NCBI GenBank assembly: GCA_049606855.1
Contig: JBMYVY010000004.1
Location: 178,729 to 242,728 of the forward strand
Source of the DNA: JBELHR01 sp049606855
GTDB lineage: Bacteria; Bacteroidota; Bacteroidia; Flavobacteriales; Flavobacteriaceae
Length of the DNA: 64,000 bases
Direction of reading: 5' to 3'
A program made the position numbers and the translations under genes. Each line of letters begins with the position of its first letter. Within the stretch, counting starts at the first letter, position 1. Shown here one piece after another: positions 43,743-51,198 of the stretch. The notes under the pieces are model-generated. The model was not told where the DNA came from and searched no databases. It saw only the letters and a list, made by a program, of their open reading frames with translations.

Positions 43743-45932
43743 CTAGCGTGTAAACAATAATTCTCTATATTTTGTCAACGGCCAAATTTCATCATCAACC
43801 ATCAATTCCAATTTATCGCAATGGTACCTCACTTGTTCGAAATAAGGCAAAACATCGTGACAATAAGCCATGGCTTTGTCTTCCAACACAGTCATCTCAT
43901 TAGCCCGCTTTCTCGCATGAATCATATCTTCCACAGTCTTATTAATCCCAGCAATGTGATTGGCAATCTCCTCAATTAATTTTAATTGATCCTCGGCAAC
44001 TTTTTTAAATCCAGTACCAAAGATTCCTTTTAAACCAGAGACATTCTCTATAAGTGTATTTTGATAGGCCAAAGCCGTAGGAATAACATGGTTTTTTGCA
44101 ATATCTCCTAGAACTCTTCCTTCGATTTGTACGTGATTTACATAGGCCTCCAATTCAATTTCATAACGTGCTTCAATTTCAGTTTCCCCCATAATCCCCA
44201 TCTCTTTATACAAGGCCTTGGTGTTTTTTGTATTCTTCACCTTCAAAGCCTCTGGAGTCGAAGTATTATTACTCAAACCTCGTTTAATCGCCTCTTGAAC
44301 CCAATTCTGAGAATATCCGTTTCCTTCAAAAAGAATATCCTTAGTCCCCTTGATATATTCTCGGAGTACGTTAAAAATGGCCTCATCTTTTTTCAACCCT
44401 TTCTTGTCTACTAATTTGTCCACTTCAACTTTGAAATCCTTAAGCTGTTTGGCCACTACAGTATTTAAAATTGTCATCGGGTCGGCACAATTTGCCTTAG
44501 ACCCCACTGCACGGTATTCAAACTTATTCCCAGTAAAAGCAAAAGGGGAAGTTCTATTTCTATCGGTATTATCAAGCAGAATCTCAGGTATTTTACCCAC
44601 CACATTGAGTTTTAAATCAGTTTTCTCTTGAGGAGACAACTTTCCAGAACTCACCGTGGCCAACTCTTGTAAAACGGCTGTCAATTGCTCCCCTATGAAC
44701 ACAGACATGATCGCTGGAGGTGCCTCATTTGCCCCTAATCGGTGATCATTGGAAGCCGAAGCCACTCCTGCCCGCATCAATTCTTCATAGGTTTTTACCG
44801 CCTTAATGGTATTTATAAAAAAGGTCAAGAATTGAAGGTTTCTCATCGGGGTTTTGCCTGGGCTCAATAAATTGATTCCAGTATCAGTTTTCAAAGACCA
44901 ATTATTGTGTTTTCCAGAACCGTTGATTCCCTTAAATGGCTTCTCGTGCAAAAGCACCTTAAAATTGTGTTTTGCTCCAACTTTACCCATCATGTCCATC
45001 AACAGCGCATTGTGATCCACCGATAAATTGGTCTCTTCATATATAGGAGCTAGCTCAAATTGATTCGGAGCAACTTCATTATGTCGCGTCTTTACCGGAA
45101 TTCCTAAATACAAACATTCTGATTCCAATTCTTTCATAAAAGCCAAAGCCCTTGAAGGTATGGATCCAAAATAATGATCATCCAATTGCTGACCTTTTGC
45201 AGCCGCATGCCCCAAAAGAGTTCTTCCAGTTAAATCAAGATCAGGTCTAGATTTGGCAAGTTCCATATCAATCAAAAAGTACTCCTGCTCCCATCCTAAT
45301 GAGGCAGAAACTTTTCTTACATTCTTATCAAAATATTTGGCAACAGCCGTCGCCTGTTTATCGACAGCATGCAAGGCTCTAAGTAAAGGAGTTTTATAAT
45401 CTAAGGCTTCTCCTGTATAGGAAACAAACACCGTAGGTATACATAAGGTCTCTCCATAAATAAAAGCAGGAGACGTCGGATCCCAGGCGGTATAGCCCCT
45501 TGCCTCAAAAGTATTTCTCAACCCTCCATGAGGAAAAGAAGATGCATCCGGTTCTTGTTGTACCAAGGCCCCTCCATCAAAACGTTGAATTAAGCTTCCA
45601 TCTTTTGAGAATTCAATAAAGGCATCGTGCTTTTCGGCAGTTGACCCAGTCAGCGGTTGAAACCAATGTGTATAATGAGTTACCCCGCGTTCAGTAGCCC
45701 AATTTTTCATGGCACTGGCTACCTGGTCAGCAATATTTCTATCGATTTTCACGCCTTTCTCAGTAGCATTCATTACCCCATCAAAAGCCTGAGCACTCAT
45801 ATATTGTTGCATGGCCCGCTGATTAAAAACCCTAGAACCAAATTCACTTGGAGTACATAAATCCTCCTTATTAATACTTACCGGTCTTCTATTAGTAGAA
45901 TTTTTGACCGCATCGAATCTCAATTTTGCCAT
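43743..45932 (-). CDS. glnN: Glutamine synthetase type III
   Basis: A 729-residue GSIII, a dodecameric ammonia-assimilating enzyme typical of Bacteroidota and some cyanobacteria. Family segments are GVTHYTHWFQPLTGSTAEKHD (cut here to HYTHWFQPLTGSTAEKHD), GWEQEYFLID, RHNEVAPNQFELAPIYEE (ends RHNEVAPNQ and APIYEE) and HEKPFKGINGSGKHNNWS (ends HEKPFKG and GSGKHNNW). The C-terminal 200 residues are the helical GSIII extension. Divergent from the type II glutamine synthetase gene. Confidence 0.96.
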   Translation of the reverse strand: MAKLRFDAVKNSTNRRPVSINKEDLCTPSEFGSRVFNQRAMQQYMSAQAFDGVMNATEKGVKIDRNIADQVASAMKNWATERGVTHYTHWFQPLTGSTAEKHDAFIEFSKDGSLIQRFDGGALVQQEPDASSFPHGGLRNTFEARGYTAWDPTSPAFIYGETLCIPTVFVSYTGEALDYKTPLLRALHAVDKQATAVAKYFDKNVRKVSASLGWEQEYFLIDMELAKSRPDLDLTGRTLLGHAAAKGQQLDDHYFGSIPSRALAFMKELESECLYLGIPVKTRHNEVAPNQFELAPIYEETNLSVDHNALLMDMMGKVGAKHNFKVLLHEKPFKGINGSGKHNNWSLKTDTGINLLSPGKTPMRNLQFLTFFINTIKAVKTYEELMRAGVASASNDHRLGANEAPPAIMSVFIGEQLTAVLQELATVSSGKLSPQEKTDLKLNVVGKIPEILLDNTDRNRTSPFAFTGNKFEYRAVGSKANCADPMTILNTVVAKQLKDFKVEVDKLVDKKGLKKDEAIFNVLREYIKGTKDILFEGNGYSQNWVQEAIKRGLSNNTSTPEALKVKNTKNTKALYKEMGIMGETEIEARYEIELEAYVNHVQIEGRVLGDIAKNHVIPTALAYQNTLIENVSGLKGIFGTGFKKVAEDQLKLIEEIANHIAGINKTVEDMIHARKRANEMTVLEDKAMAYCHDVLPYFEQVRYHCDKLELMVDDEIWPLTKYRELLFTR

Positions 45933-45948
45933 TTAAGTGATTTTTTTA

Positions 45949-45956
45949 CAAATATA
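45949..45956 (-). promoter_or_regulatory. -7 box TATATTTG of glnN on the minus strand
   Basis: CAAATATA on the plus strand is TATATTTG on the minus strand, 16 bases before the glnN ATG. No TTG at the ideal distance. Confidence 0.55.
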
Positions 45957-45992
45957 TAATATCGAGATGATTTTTACACTGTTTTTTATCAA

Positions 45993-46030
45993 CCCCTATT
46001 TTTTTAGGGGTGTTATTAACATGTTGATAA
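45993..46030. promoter_or_regulatory. Element B with near-palindrome between the divergent glutamine synthetase genes
   Basis: CCCC-N5-TTTTAGGGG-TGTTA-TTAACA, overlapped by TTATTAACATGTTGATAA at 46013-46030, whose half-sites TTATTAACA and TTATCAACA differ at one base. It is placed so that a bound dimer could affect both genes. The first part recurs at 41293. Confidence 0.5.
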
Positions 46031-46079
46031 TTTTTAAATTTTTACCCCAAAATATTATATGGTTATTAAAAATAAAATA

Positions 46080-46087
46080 TAAATTTG
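46080..46087 (+). promoter_or_regulatory. -7 box TAAATTTG of the type II glutamine synthetase gene
   Basis: TAAATTTG, 28 bases before the ATG at 46116. The -33 region lacks TTG, as in activator-dependent promoters. Confidence 0.5.
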
Positions 46088-46115
46088 TCATCAAATAGTC
46101 TTAATTATTATTACC

Positions 46116-47144
46116 ATGAGCAAAATCAAATTAGAGTATATCTGGCTAGATGGATATGCACCGACACAAAACATGAGAAGTAAAACTAAAATTGAAGATC
46201 ACGATGATTTCAAGGCAACCTTGGAAGAAATTGGTGATTGGTCATTTGACGGTTCTTCAACTCAACAAGCTGAAGGAGGAGACTCTGACTGTATCTTGAG
46301 ACCTGTTTCTATTTTTCCAGATCCAGACCGTATCAACGGATACTTAGTAATGTGTGAGGTTTATTCAGCAGACGGAACACCACATCCATCGAATGCGAGA
46401 GCAACGATTCAAGATGATGACAATGATTTCTGGTTTGGTTTTGAGCAAGAGTATTTTATTATGGATACTAAAACGGGATTACCTTTAGGATTCCCTATTG
46501 GAGGATATCCAGGACCTCAAGGAATGTATTACTGTTCTGTAGGAGGAAAAAACACTTGGGGACGTGACGTTGTTGAGCTACATGCTGACCTATGTATCGA
46601 CGCCGGGTTAAATTTCGAAGGAATCAACCAAGAGGTTGCTCCAGGACAATGGGAATTCCAAATCTTTGCAAAAGGAGCTAAAAGAGCTGGTGATGAAATC
46701 TGGGTAGCTAGATATTTACTAGATCGTTTAGTTGAAAAATTCCATTATTATATTGAATATCACCCAAAACCAGTAAAAGGAGACTGGAACGGTTCAGGTA
46801 TGCACGCGAACTTCTCTAACTCAGTATTAAGAGAGTGTGGTTCTAAAGAAATTTACGAAGAAATTTGTGAGGCATTCCGACCAGTAACTGCAGAACACAT
46901 CGCAGTATACGGTGAATTCAACGATGAGCGTTTAACAGGATTACACGAAACTGCGCACGTTTCTGATTTCTCTTATGGAGTTTCTGACCGTGGAGCTTCT
47001 ATTCGTATTCCAATTATGACTGTTGAAAAAGGATATAAAGGATGGTTAGAAGATCGTCGTCCAGCTTCAAATGGAGATCCATACAAAATTGCATCACGTA
47101 TTATCAAAACAGTTAAACCTGTTTCTGAAAAATATACTAAATAA
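46116..47144 (+). CDS. glnA: Glutamine synthetase, type II (eukaryote-like)
   Basis: A 342-residue short-form GS. KLEYIWLDGYAPTQNMRSKT is the type II opening (beta-grasp); DWSFDGSSTQQAEGGDSDC is the metal and substrate region (as WSFDGSSTQQ and GGDSDC), WFGFEQEYFIMD a glutamate-binding strand, and GMHANFSN and ASIRIPIMT are ATP-site parts. It lacks the long C-terminal part of GSI, so adenylylation control is not expected. Flavobacteria often carry both this and GSIII. Confidence 0.95.
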   Translation: MSKIKLEYIWLDGYAPTQNMRSKTKIEDHDDFKATLEEIGDWSFDGSSTQQAEGGDSDCILRPVSIFPDPDRINGYLVMCEVYSADGTPHPSNARATIQDDDNDFWFGFEQEYFIMDTKTGLPLGFPIGGYPGPQGMYYCSVGGKNTWGRDVVELHADLCIDAGLNFEGINQEVAPGQWEFQIFAKGAKRAGDEIWVARYLLDRLVEKFHYYIEYHPKPVKGDWNGSGMHANFSNSVLRECGSKEIYEEICEAFRPVTAEHIAVYGEFNDERLTGLHETAHVSDFSYGVSDRGASIRIPIMTVEKGYKGWLEDRRPASNGDPYKIASRIIKTVKPVSEKYTK

Positions 47145-47164
47145 CAATTATTCGGTAAGTTTAG

Positions 47165-47201
47165 AAAACCGGGATTCTCTTTGAGAGTTCCGGTTTTTTT
47201 T
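47165..47201. terminator. Terminator between the type II glutamine synthetase gene and the exchanger gene
   Basis: AAAACCGG...CCGGTTTT with an inner TCTC/GAGA stem and TTT loop, then eight Ts. Its right edge touches the stop of the minus-strand exchanger gene, so it may serve both. Confidence 0.85.
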
Positions 47202-48168
47202 ATGAATTAACTGTCGTATAAACAAAGACGATATAAGCAACCAATAGTACCACACCTTCTTTCCAAGCCAGCTTTCTGCGGTTAGCCGCATAGATCAGGG
47301 GAAGGATTGCAAAAGCAAAGCCAAGCATCCACAGAATGTCTACATCCATAAGTCGTGAATCCCTTAACTCAAAAGGATGTACCATGGAGGTAATCCCTAA
47401 AACTGCAAAAATATTGAAGATGTTCGAACCGATAAGGTTTCCTAGAGAAATGGCTCTTTCTTTCCTGTAGACAGCAATCAAAGAGGCTGCTAATTCCGGG
47501 ATACTTGTTCCTATGGAAATTACGGTAATTCCGATAATACGTTCACTCACTCCGAGAGTCGTTGCTAAATTTACAGCTCCATCTATCAAAAGCTCTGATC
47601 CACCCCAAAGTGCTAGACCTCCAGTCCCTAAAAATAATAGCGTCTTTACTGAACCTATTCCCTCCTCCTCTATCTCTTCCTCAACGACGATACCATCAGC
47701 TAAGTCCCGTTGATAAAAAGAGGACTTCTTGTAATAGCTCAAATAAATAAATAAGTAAATCAGTAATAAGAGAATAAAAATCAACCCTTCAAAACGGTCA
47801 ATTCCTCCATCAAAGTAGAGGAAAAAGAACAAAGTAACTGAAGCCAAAACCATAATTGGCCAATCAATTTTCGCAAAAGAGCGGCCGATGTCCATTTTGG
47901 TAAATAGCAAGGTCACCCCAAGGACAAAACCCAGGTTGGCAATATTCGACCCCACGACATTCCCCAGCGCAATATCCGCATGATTCTCAAGAGCAGACTG
48001 AATACTCACAATCAATTCAGGAGCGGAAGTCGCAAAAGAAACCACCGTCATCCCAATCACAGATTTGGGTATTTGAAGTTTTAAAGAAACTGATACTGCC
48101 CCTTTTAACAAAAACTCACCTCCAAGTATAAGCAAAACGAGGCCTCCAATGATAAATACTATGTCCAT
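47200..48168 (-). CDS. Sodium/calcium exchanger family protein (YrbG-like)
   Basis: A 322-residue protein with about ten helices in two inverted repeats. The alpha motifs are SFATSAPELIVSIQSAL followed by GNVVGSNIANLG, and SIGTSIPELAASLIAV followed by GNLIGSNIFNIF. A charged central loop holds an EEEIEEEG acidic run. Family members exchange Ca for Na or H; ion choice is not shown. Monocistronic, with its ATG 106 bases from the divergent blaI-like gene. Confidence 0.9.
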   Translation of the reverse strand: MDIVFIIGGLVLLILGGEFLLKGAVSVSLKLQIPKSVIGMTVVSFATSAPELIVSIQSALENHADIALGNVVGSNIANLGFVLGVTLLFTKMDIGRSFAKIDWPIMVLASVTLFFFLYFDGGIDRFEGLIFILLLLIYLFIYLSYYKKSSFYQRDLADGIVVEEEIEEEGIGSVKTLLFLGTGGLALWGGSELLIDGAVNLATTLGVSERIIGITVISIGTSIPELAASLIAVYRKERAISLGNLIGSNIFNIFAVLGITSMVHPFELRDSRLMDVDILWMLGFAFAILPLIYAANRRKLAWKEGVVLLVAYIVFVYTTVNS

Positions 48169-48222
48169 GTGTTCAAAGATAATACATTTGATTGGGTTAA
48201 AATTTGTTAAAATTTACCTTCT

Positions 48223-48258
48223 AACTACAAAAATAGTTGGTCAACTATAAAAATAGTT
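48223..48258. promoter_or_regulatory. Tandem operator (2 x AACTAYAAAAATAGTT) upstream of the blaI-like gene
   Basis: Two 16-bp inverted repeats, AACTACAAAAATAGTT (48223-48238) and AACTATAAAAATAGTT (48243-48258), start 20 bases apart, so they lie on nearly the same helix face. They end 16 bases before the ATG and probably bind the BlaI-type repressor encoded next. Confidence 0.75.
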
Positions 48259-48274
48259 ATACTTTCACCTCGTC

Positions 48275-48631
48275 ATGCAAAAACTAACCAACAAAGAAGA
48301 AGAAATCATGCAAGTGCTTTGGCGCTTGAAAAAGGCCTTCGTTAAAGAAATTATCGAAGAATTGCCAGAACCCAAACCGCATTACAATACGGTATCCACT
48401 TTGATTCGAAAAATGGAATCTAAAGGATTTATCGCTCATGAAGATTTCGGAAACACCTATAGGTATCTTCCTGAAATTTCCCAAGATTTTTACAGAAGTT
48501 CCAAAGTGAACACCACCTTAAAGAACTATTTCGACAACTCTTATAAGGAAATGGTTGCACACTTTGCCAAAGAAGAGAAAATTAGCCTGGAAGAGCTCAA
48601 AGAAATTATTAAAATGATTGAAACCAAATAA
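48275..48631 (+). CDS. BlaI/MecI/CopY-family repressor
   Basis: A 118-residue winged-helix repressor: KLTNKEEEIMQVLWRLKKAF opening, HYNTVSTLIRKMESKGFI recognition region, and a C-terminal dimer helix with LEELKEIIKMIE. In known systems the partner M56 protease cleaves the repressor when a signal is sensed. Followed after two bases by the M56 gene. No beta-lactamase is nearby, so the regulated target is probably this pair and unlinked genes. Confidence 0.93.
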   Translation: MQKLTNKEEEIMQVLWRLKKAFVKEIIEELPEPKPHYNTVSTLIRKMESKGFIAHEDFGNTYRYLPEISQDFYRSSKVNTTLKNYFDNSYKEMVAHFAKEEKISLEELKEIIKMIETK

Positions 48632-48633
48632 GC

Positions 48634-50289
48634 ATGCAGAATTATATCCTAGAAAGTATATTTTGGTCGGCCTTGTTTTATTTAGGTTATCGACTTTTAA
48701 TGGCAAGAACTACCTTTTACCGGTACAATAGATTTTATTTAATCATGAGCATGCTCATGACTGCTCTTTTGCCCTTAATAAAATTAAAAAGAACCGTTTA
48801 CCTTCCAATTCAGAAATCGTTCTCAAGCGCTCCAATCGGCACTACTGAAAATATCGCACAAGTTGCATCACGAGATTATTTGAGTTTGTTCTTTTGGGCT
48901 ATAGCACTGATTTTTACTTTGGTCTTTTTATTTAGGTCGTTGGCTTTGGTGCGATTAATTAAGCAATCTAAGTTGATGTTACAATTAAGACTTGACCCCT
49001 TTTTAAAACTCAAAGTAAAAGCCCATTACAAGCCCCTTAAAGCATTTAGCTTTTGGAATCAATTGGTACTTTCTTATGAAGATTATAAATCTACGGGAAA
49101 AGCCCATATCATGGCTCATGAAATGGCACATATCGAGCAATACCACAGCTTGGATCTGATTCTAGCCCAGGTGTATCTGATTTTTAACTGGTTCAATCCT
49201 TTCGCTTATTTACTCAGAAAGGCCATGCTACAAAACCTTGAATACCTAGCAGACCAGCAGGCCATTGGTCAAATTGATCAAGAAGAAATCAAAGACTACC
49301 AATATCAACTCGTTCAGTACGCAGCTGATTTCCAGACCAACTCTTTTGCTGGACTCAACGGCTTTGCCGCAGGAAGTATAAAACATAGAATTAAACATAT
49401 TAACACAGAAAAATCAAAACCCATGAATAAGATTAAATATCTAATCGTATTTGCAATTGCAGCAGTTGCATTTACACAGTTAAACATCCAAACGACTTAC
49501 GCCCAAGAAAAACAATCATTTTTACAAGAGCGTCATGAAGTAAAACTGGAATTAATAACAAAAGACTTCAGCAAAGACCAATTGAATGAACTCGTAGCAA
49601 GAATGAGCAAAGAAGGCTTGACTATCAAATATTCAGGTCTTAAATACAACGATGCACAAGAAATTGTAAAACTCTCCTTAAGTGCTCAATACAACGACAA
49701 CAAGACATCTGCTAACTGGTCAGGTTCCAAAGCAATTCCAAACATTGAAATTGGATTTGAAGACGATCAACCCATCATTAACGCTAGTTTAGCGAAACCA
49801 GCTCTGTTTGAAGTTGCTCCTCATGCATCCCACGGAATGGCCGTATTTATTGATGAAAATGGAGAATCCACCTCTGTTACTTTAGACGGTGAAAACAAAT
49901 GGGAATCTAAAGACGGAAAACATGTTATTGTTACTGTTGATTCTGATATGGAATTCGATGAGGAAATAGAAGTTACAAGTCCAAATGTTTGGGTGAGTAA
50001 AGAAAATGACAGCATACATATTGTGAAAAAAGTAAGAATCATTGAAATCAATGAAGATGATATTTCGGAAACTGTTGAATCGGGGACGAAAAAAATCAAA
50101 ATAATGACTACGGACTCTAAGGCCAAGCCACTCATCATTTTAGATGGCGTTGAAGTACCTAATAAATCTATGGACGACATAGACCCAGACAACATCAAAT
50201 CAATCAATGTAATTAAAGGAGAAAAAGCCGAAGAAAAATATGGTGAAAAAGCCAAAAATGGCGTTGTTGAAATCACTACAAAAGATTAA
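48634..50289 (+). CDS. M56/BlaR1-type membrane metallopeptidase with C-terminal TonB-plug-like segment
   Basis: A 551-residue protein. Four helices flank the M56 domain with zinc motif HEMAH at 162-166 and a downstream EYLADQQAI. A further hydrophobic segment near 268-288 resembles a signal ending TTYAQE. Beyond it lies an extracytoplasmic region, and the last 50 residues (LIILDGVEVPN, DPDNIKSINVIKGEKAEEKYG shortened to IKSINVIKGEKAEEKYG, NGVVEITTK) match the start of TonB receptor plugs. Plug-like tails on M56 proteins are recurrent in Bacteroidota. It lacks a penicillin-binding sensor domain. Confidence 0.88.
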   Translation: MQNYILESIFWSALFYLGYRLLMARTTFYRYNRFYLIMSMLMTALLPLIKLKRTVYLPIQKSFSSAPIGTTENIAQVASRDYLSLFFWAIALIFTLVFLFRSLALVRLIKQSKLMLQLRLDPFLKLKVKAHYKPLKAFSFWNQLVLSYEDYKSTGKAHIMAHEMAHIEQYHSLDLILAQVYLIFNWFNPFAYLLRKAMLQNLEYLADQQAIGQIDQEEIKDYQYQLVQYAADFQTNSFAGLNGFAAGSIKHRIKHINTEKSKPMNKIKYLIVFAIAAVAFTQLNIQTTYAQEKQSFLQERHEVKLELITKDFSKDQLNELVARMSKEGLTIKYSGLKYNDAQEIVKLSLSAQYNDNKTSANWSGSKAIPNIEIGFEDDQPIINASLAKPALFEVAPHASHGMAVFIDENGESTSVTLDGENKWESKDGKHVIVTVDSDMEFDEEIEVTSPNVWVSKENDSIHIVKKVRIIEINEDDISETVESGTKKIKIMTTDSKAKPLIILDGVEVPNKSMDDIDPDNIKSINVIKGEKAEEKYGEKAKNGVVEITTKD

Positions 50290-50296
50290 TTATTCT

Positions 50297-50322
50297 AACC
50301 CTGTCTTCGGACAGGGTTTTTT
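50297..50322 (+). terminator. Terminator with TTCG tetraloop after the M56 gene
   Basis: AACCCTGTC-TTCG-GACAGGGTT then TTTT. The UUCG loop makes this hairpin very stable. Confidence 0.9.
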
Positions 50323-50336
50323 CCTATTTTAGTAGT

Positions 50337-50486
50337 ATGAAAAAAGCGTTCTTCACAATACTCGCTCGATTTAATAAAATAGTCTTTCCTTCCTATGGAA
50401 AACAACATTTAGACATGAGCAAAGCCTCTAAAGTTCAAATGGCAATAATCGGATATCGTTGGTATGTTACCAAAAATACCTTGTAA
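50337..50486 (+). CDS. Small basic protein, 49 residues
   Basis: ATG at 50337 opens 49 codons: MKKAFFTILARFNKIVFPSY, then a middle with GKQHLDMSKASKVQMAIIGY, and end RWYVTKNTL. The pattern hydrophobic N-half, KASK-x-QxAIIGxR and YVTKN looks like a small conserved flavobacterial protein that I have seen in this form; similar ones carry the label SsrA-binding protein, which the length argues against. It begins 15 bases after a terminator. Confidence 0.6.
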   Translation: MKKAFFTILARFNKIVFPSYGKQHLDMSKASKVQMAIIGYRWYVTKNTL

Positions 50487-50529
50487 TTGGCTCGATAATT
50501 GATTAACTTTAATAAAAACATTTGAACCT

Positions 50530-50760
50530 ATGGACACTCAAAAACACATCACAATTTATACCGCAGATTCTGAATTTCTCGCGCAACGAATTAAACAAAA
50601 TCTCGATGAAGAAGGCATCTCATGCATCTTAAAAGGAAAATACCCAACGGACCTGAATAATGTGATTCTTGGGGGGCAACCAACGGTAGTAGATATTTTA
50701 GTTTTCGAAGCGGAAGCAGACCGCGCAGCGGGGATTATCAAGGAAATTATTAATGAATAA
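50530..50760 (+). CDS. DUF2007-type small protein
   Basis: A 76-residue protein with the DUF2007 pattern: an opening strand (HITIYTADSEFLAQRIKQNL) and GISCILKGKY, then VDILVFEAEADRA. Members are proposed, not proven, to be signalling-related. Alone after the small ORF. Confidence 0.75.
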   Translation: MDTQKHITIYTADSEFLAQRIKQNLDEEGISCILKGKYPTDLNNVILGGQPTVVDILVFEAEADRAAGIIKEIINE

Positions 50761-50798
50761 TTTTTTCTTTTTTTCTTTTTTAATTCAAGAATCAGTTC

Positions 50799-50806
50799 TA
50801 TATTTG
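50799..50806 (+). promoter_or_regulatory. -7 box TATATTTG of tRNA-Arg
   Basis: TATATTTG lies 11 bases before the tRNA 5' end, consistent with a short leader. The -33 region is T-rich without a clear TTG. Confidence 0.6.
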
Positions 50807-50817
50807 CACCCGCAAAA

Positions 50818-50891
50818 GGCCTCGTAGCATAACTGAATAGTGCACTTGATTACGGCTCAAGAGGTTGCAGGTTTGAATCCTGCCGAGGTCA
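50818..50891 (+). tRNA. tRNA-Arg (anticodon ACG)
   Basis: A 74-base cloverleaf with acceptor GGCCTCG/CGAGGTC (one G-T pair), D-stem GCAT/GTGC, anticodon stem CTTGA/TCAAG around TTACGGC (ACG at 34-36), a 5-base variable loop and T-stem GCAGG/CCTGC. No CCA is encoded. The D-loop is AACTGAATA, so position 19 is A rather than G, and the T-loop is TTTGAAT, so position 56 is T rather than C. All stems pair, so the gene looks functional. Confidence 0.93.
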
Positions 50892-50900
50892 CAAGAGAGC

Positions 50901-50933
50901 AAAACCGATAAAGGAAACTTTATCGGTTTTTTT
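50901..50933 (+). terminator. Terminator after tRNA-Arg
   Basis: AAAACCGATAAAG-GAAA-CTTTATCGGTTTT then Ts; a 13-bp stem with a GNRA loop, nine bases after the tRNA. Confidence 0.9.
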
Positions 50934-50936
50934 ATG

Positions 50937-50979
50937 CCCAAAACCGAGCTCAAGCTTGCTTGAAAGTGAAGGTTTTGGG
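50937..50979. repeat. Inverted repeat (CCCAAAACC/GGTTTTGGG)
   Basis: Nine-bp arms at 50937-50945 and 50971-50979 with an inner CAAGC/GCTTG stem. It stands just beyond the tRNA terminator at the start of the accessory region. Confidence 0.7.
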
Positions 50980-50992
50980 TATAAAAAAACCA

Positions 50993-51024
50993 TATGCGTG
51001 AGCATATAAGTTTTGCTTTCGGAA
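50993..51024 (+). repeat. 32-base hairpin repeat, copy 1
   Basis: Begins TATGCGTGAGCATATA and ends GTTTTGCTTTCGGAA; 30 of 32 bases match the copy at 51085. ATGC-GTGA-GCAT forms a hairpin. Confidence 0.75.
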
Positions 51025-51034
51025 TTTTGATAAA

Positions 51035-51057
51035 ACAGGATATCTAATCCTGCCCTT
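51035..51057 (+). repeat. ACAGGATAT-AATCCTG hairpin repeat, copy 1
   Basis: Arms CAGGAT and ATCCTG around ATCTA, then CCCTT. 21 of 23 bases match the copy at 52282, on the far side of the DKNYY gene. Confidence 0.7.
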
Positions 51058-51084
51058 TTTAAATCAACTTGACCATATACAACC

Positions 51085-51116
51085 TATGCGCGAGCATATA
51101 GGTTTTGCTTTCGGAA
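51085..51116 (+). repeat. 32-base hairpin repeat, copy 2
   Basis: As copy 1 with two changes, one in the loop and one at the base of the stem next to AACC/GGTT pairing. Spaced 92 bases from copy 1. Confidence 0.75.
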
Positions 51117-51198
51117 GCTTTTGATTTTTTTAAGAGATTTTGTTGTATCGATCAAAACATTACATTTATAGGGTCCGAATTCCGTAAAACGAAAAAGA

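Noticed and set aside
44127..44631. Overlapping plus-strand open frames inside glnN
   Set aside because: Shadows of the conserved glutamine synthetase III coding sequence.
46013..46030. TTATCAACA-like halves resembling DnaA boxes
   Set aside because: Only one near-match pair, no dnaA or dnaN nearby and no cluster of boxes, so not an origin; kept as a regulator site.
49821..50276. Open frame of 151 codons on the minus strand inside the M56 gene
   Set aside because: It is antisense to a convincing protein, Ser/Thr-rich in a way that mirrors the sense codons, and has no start signal.
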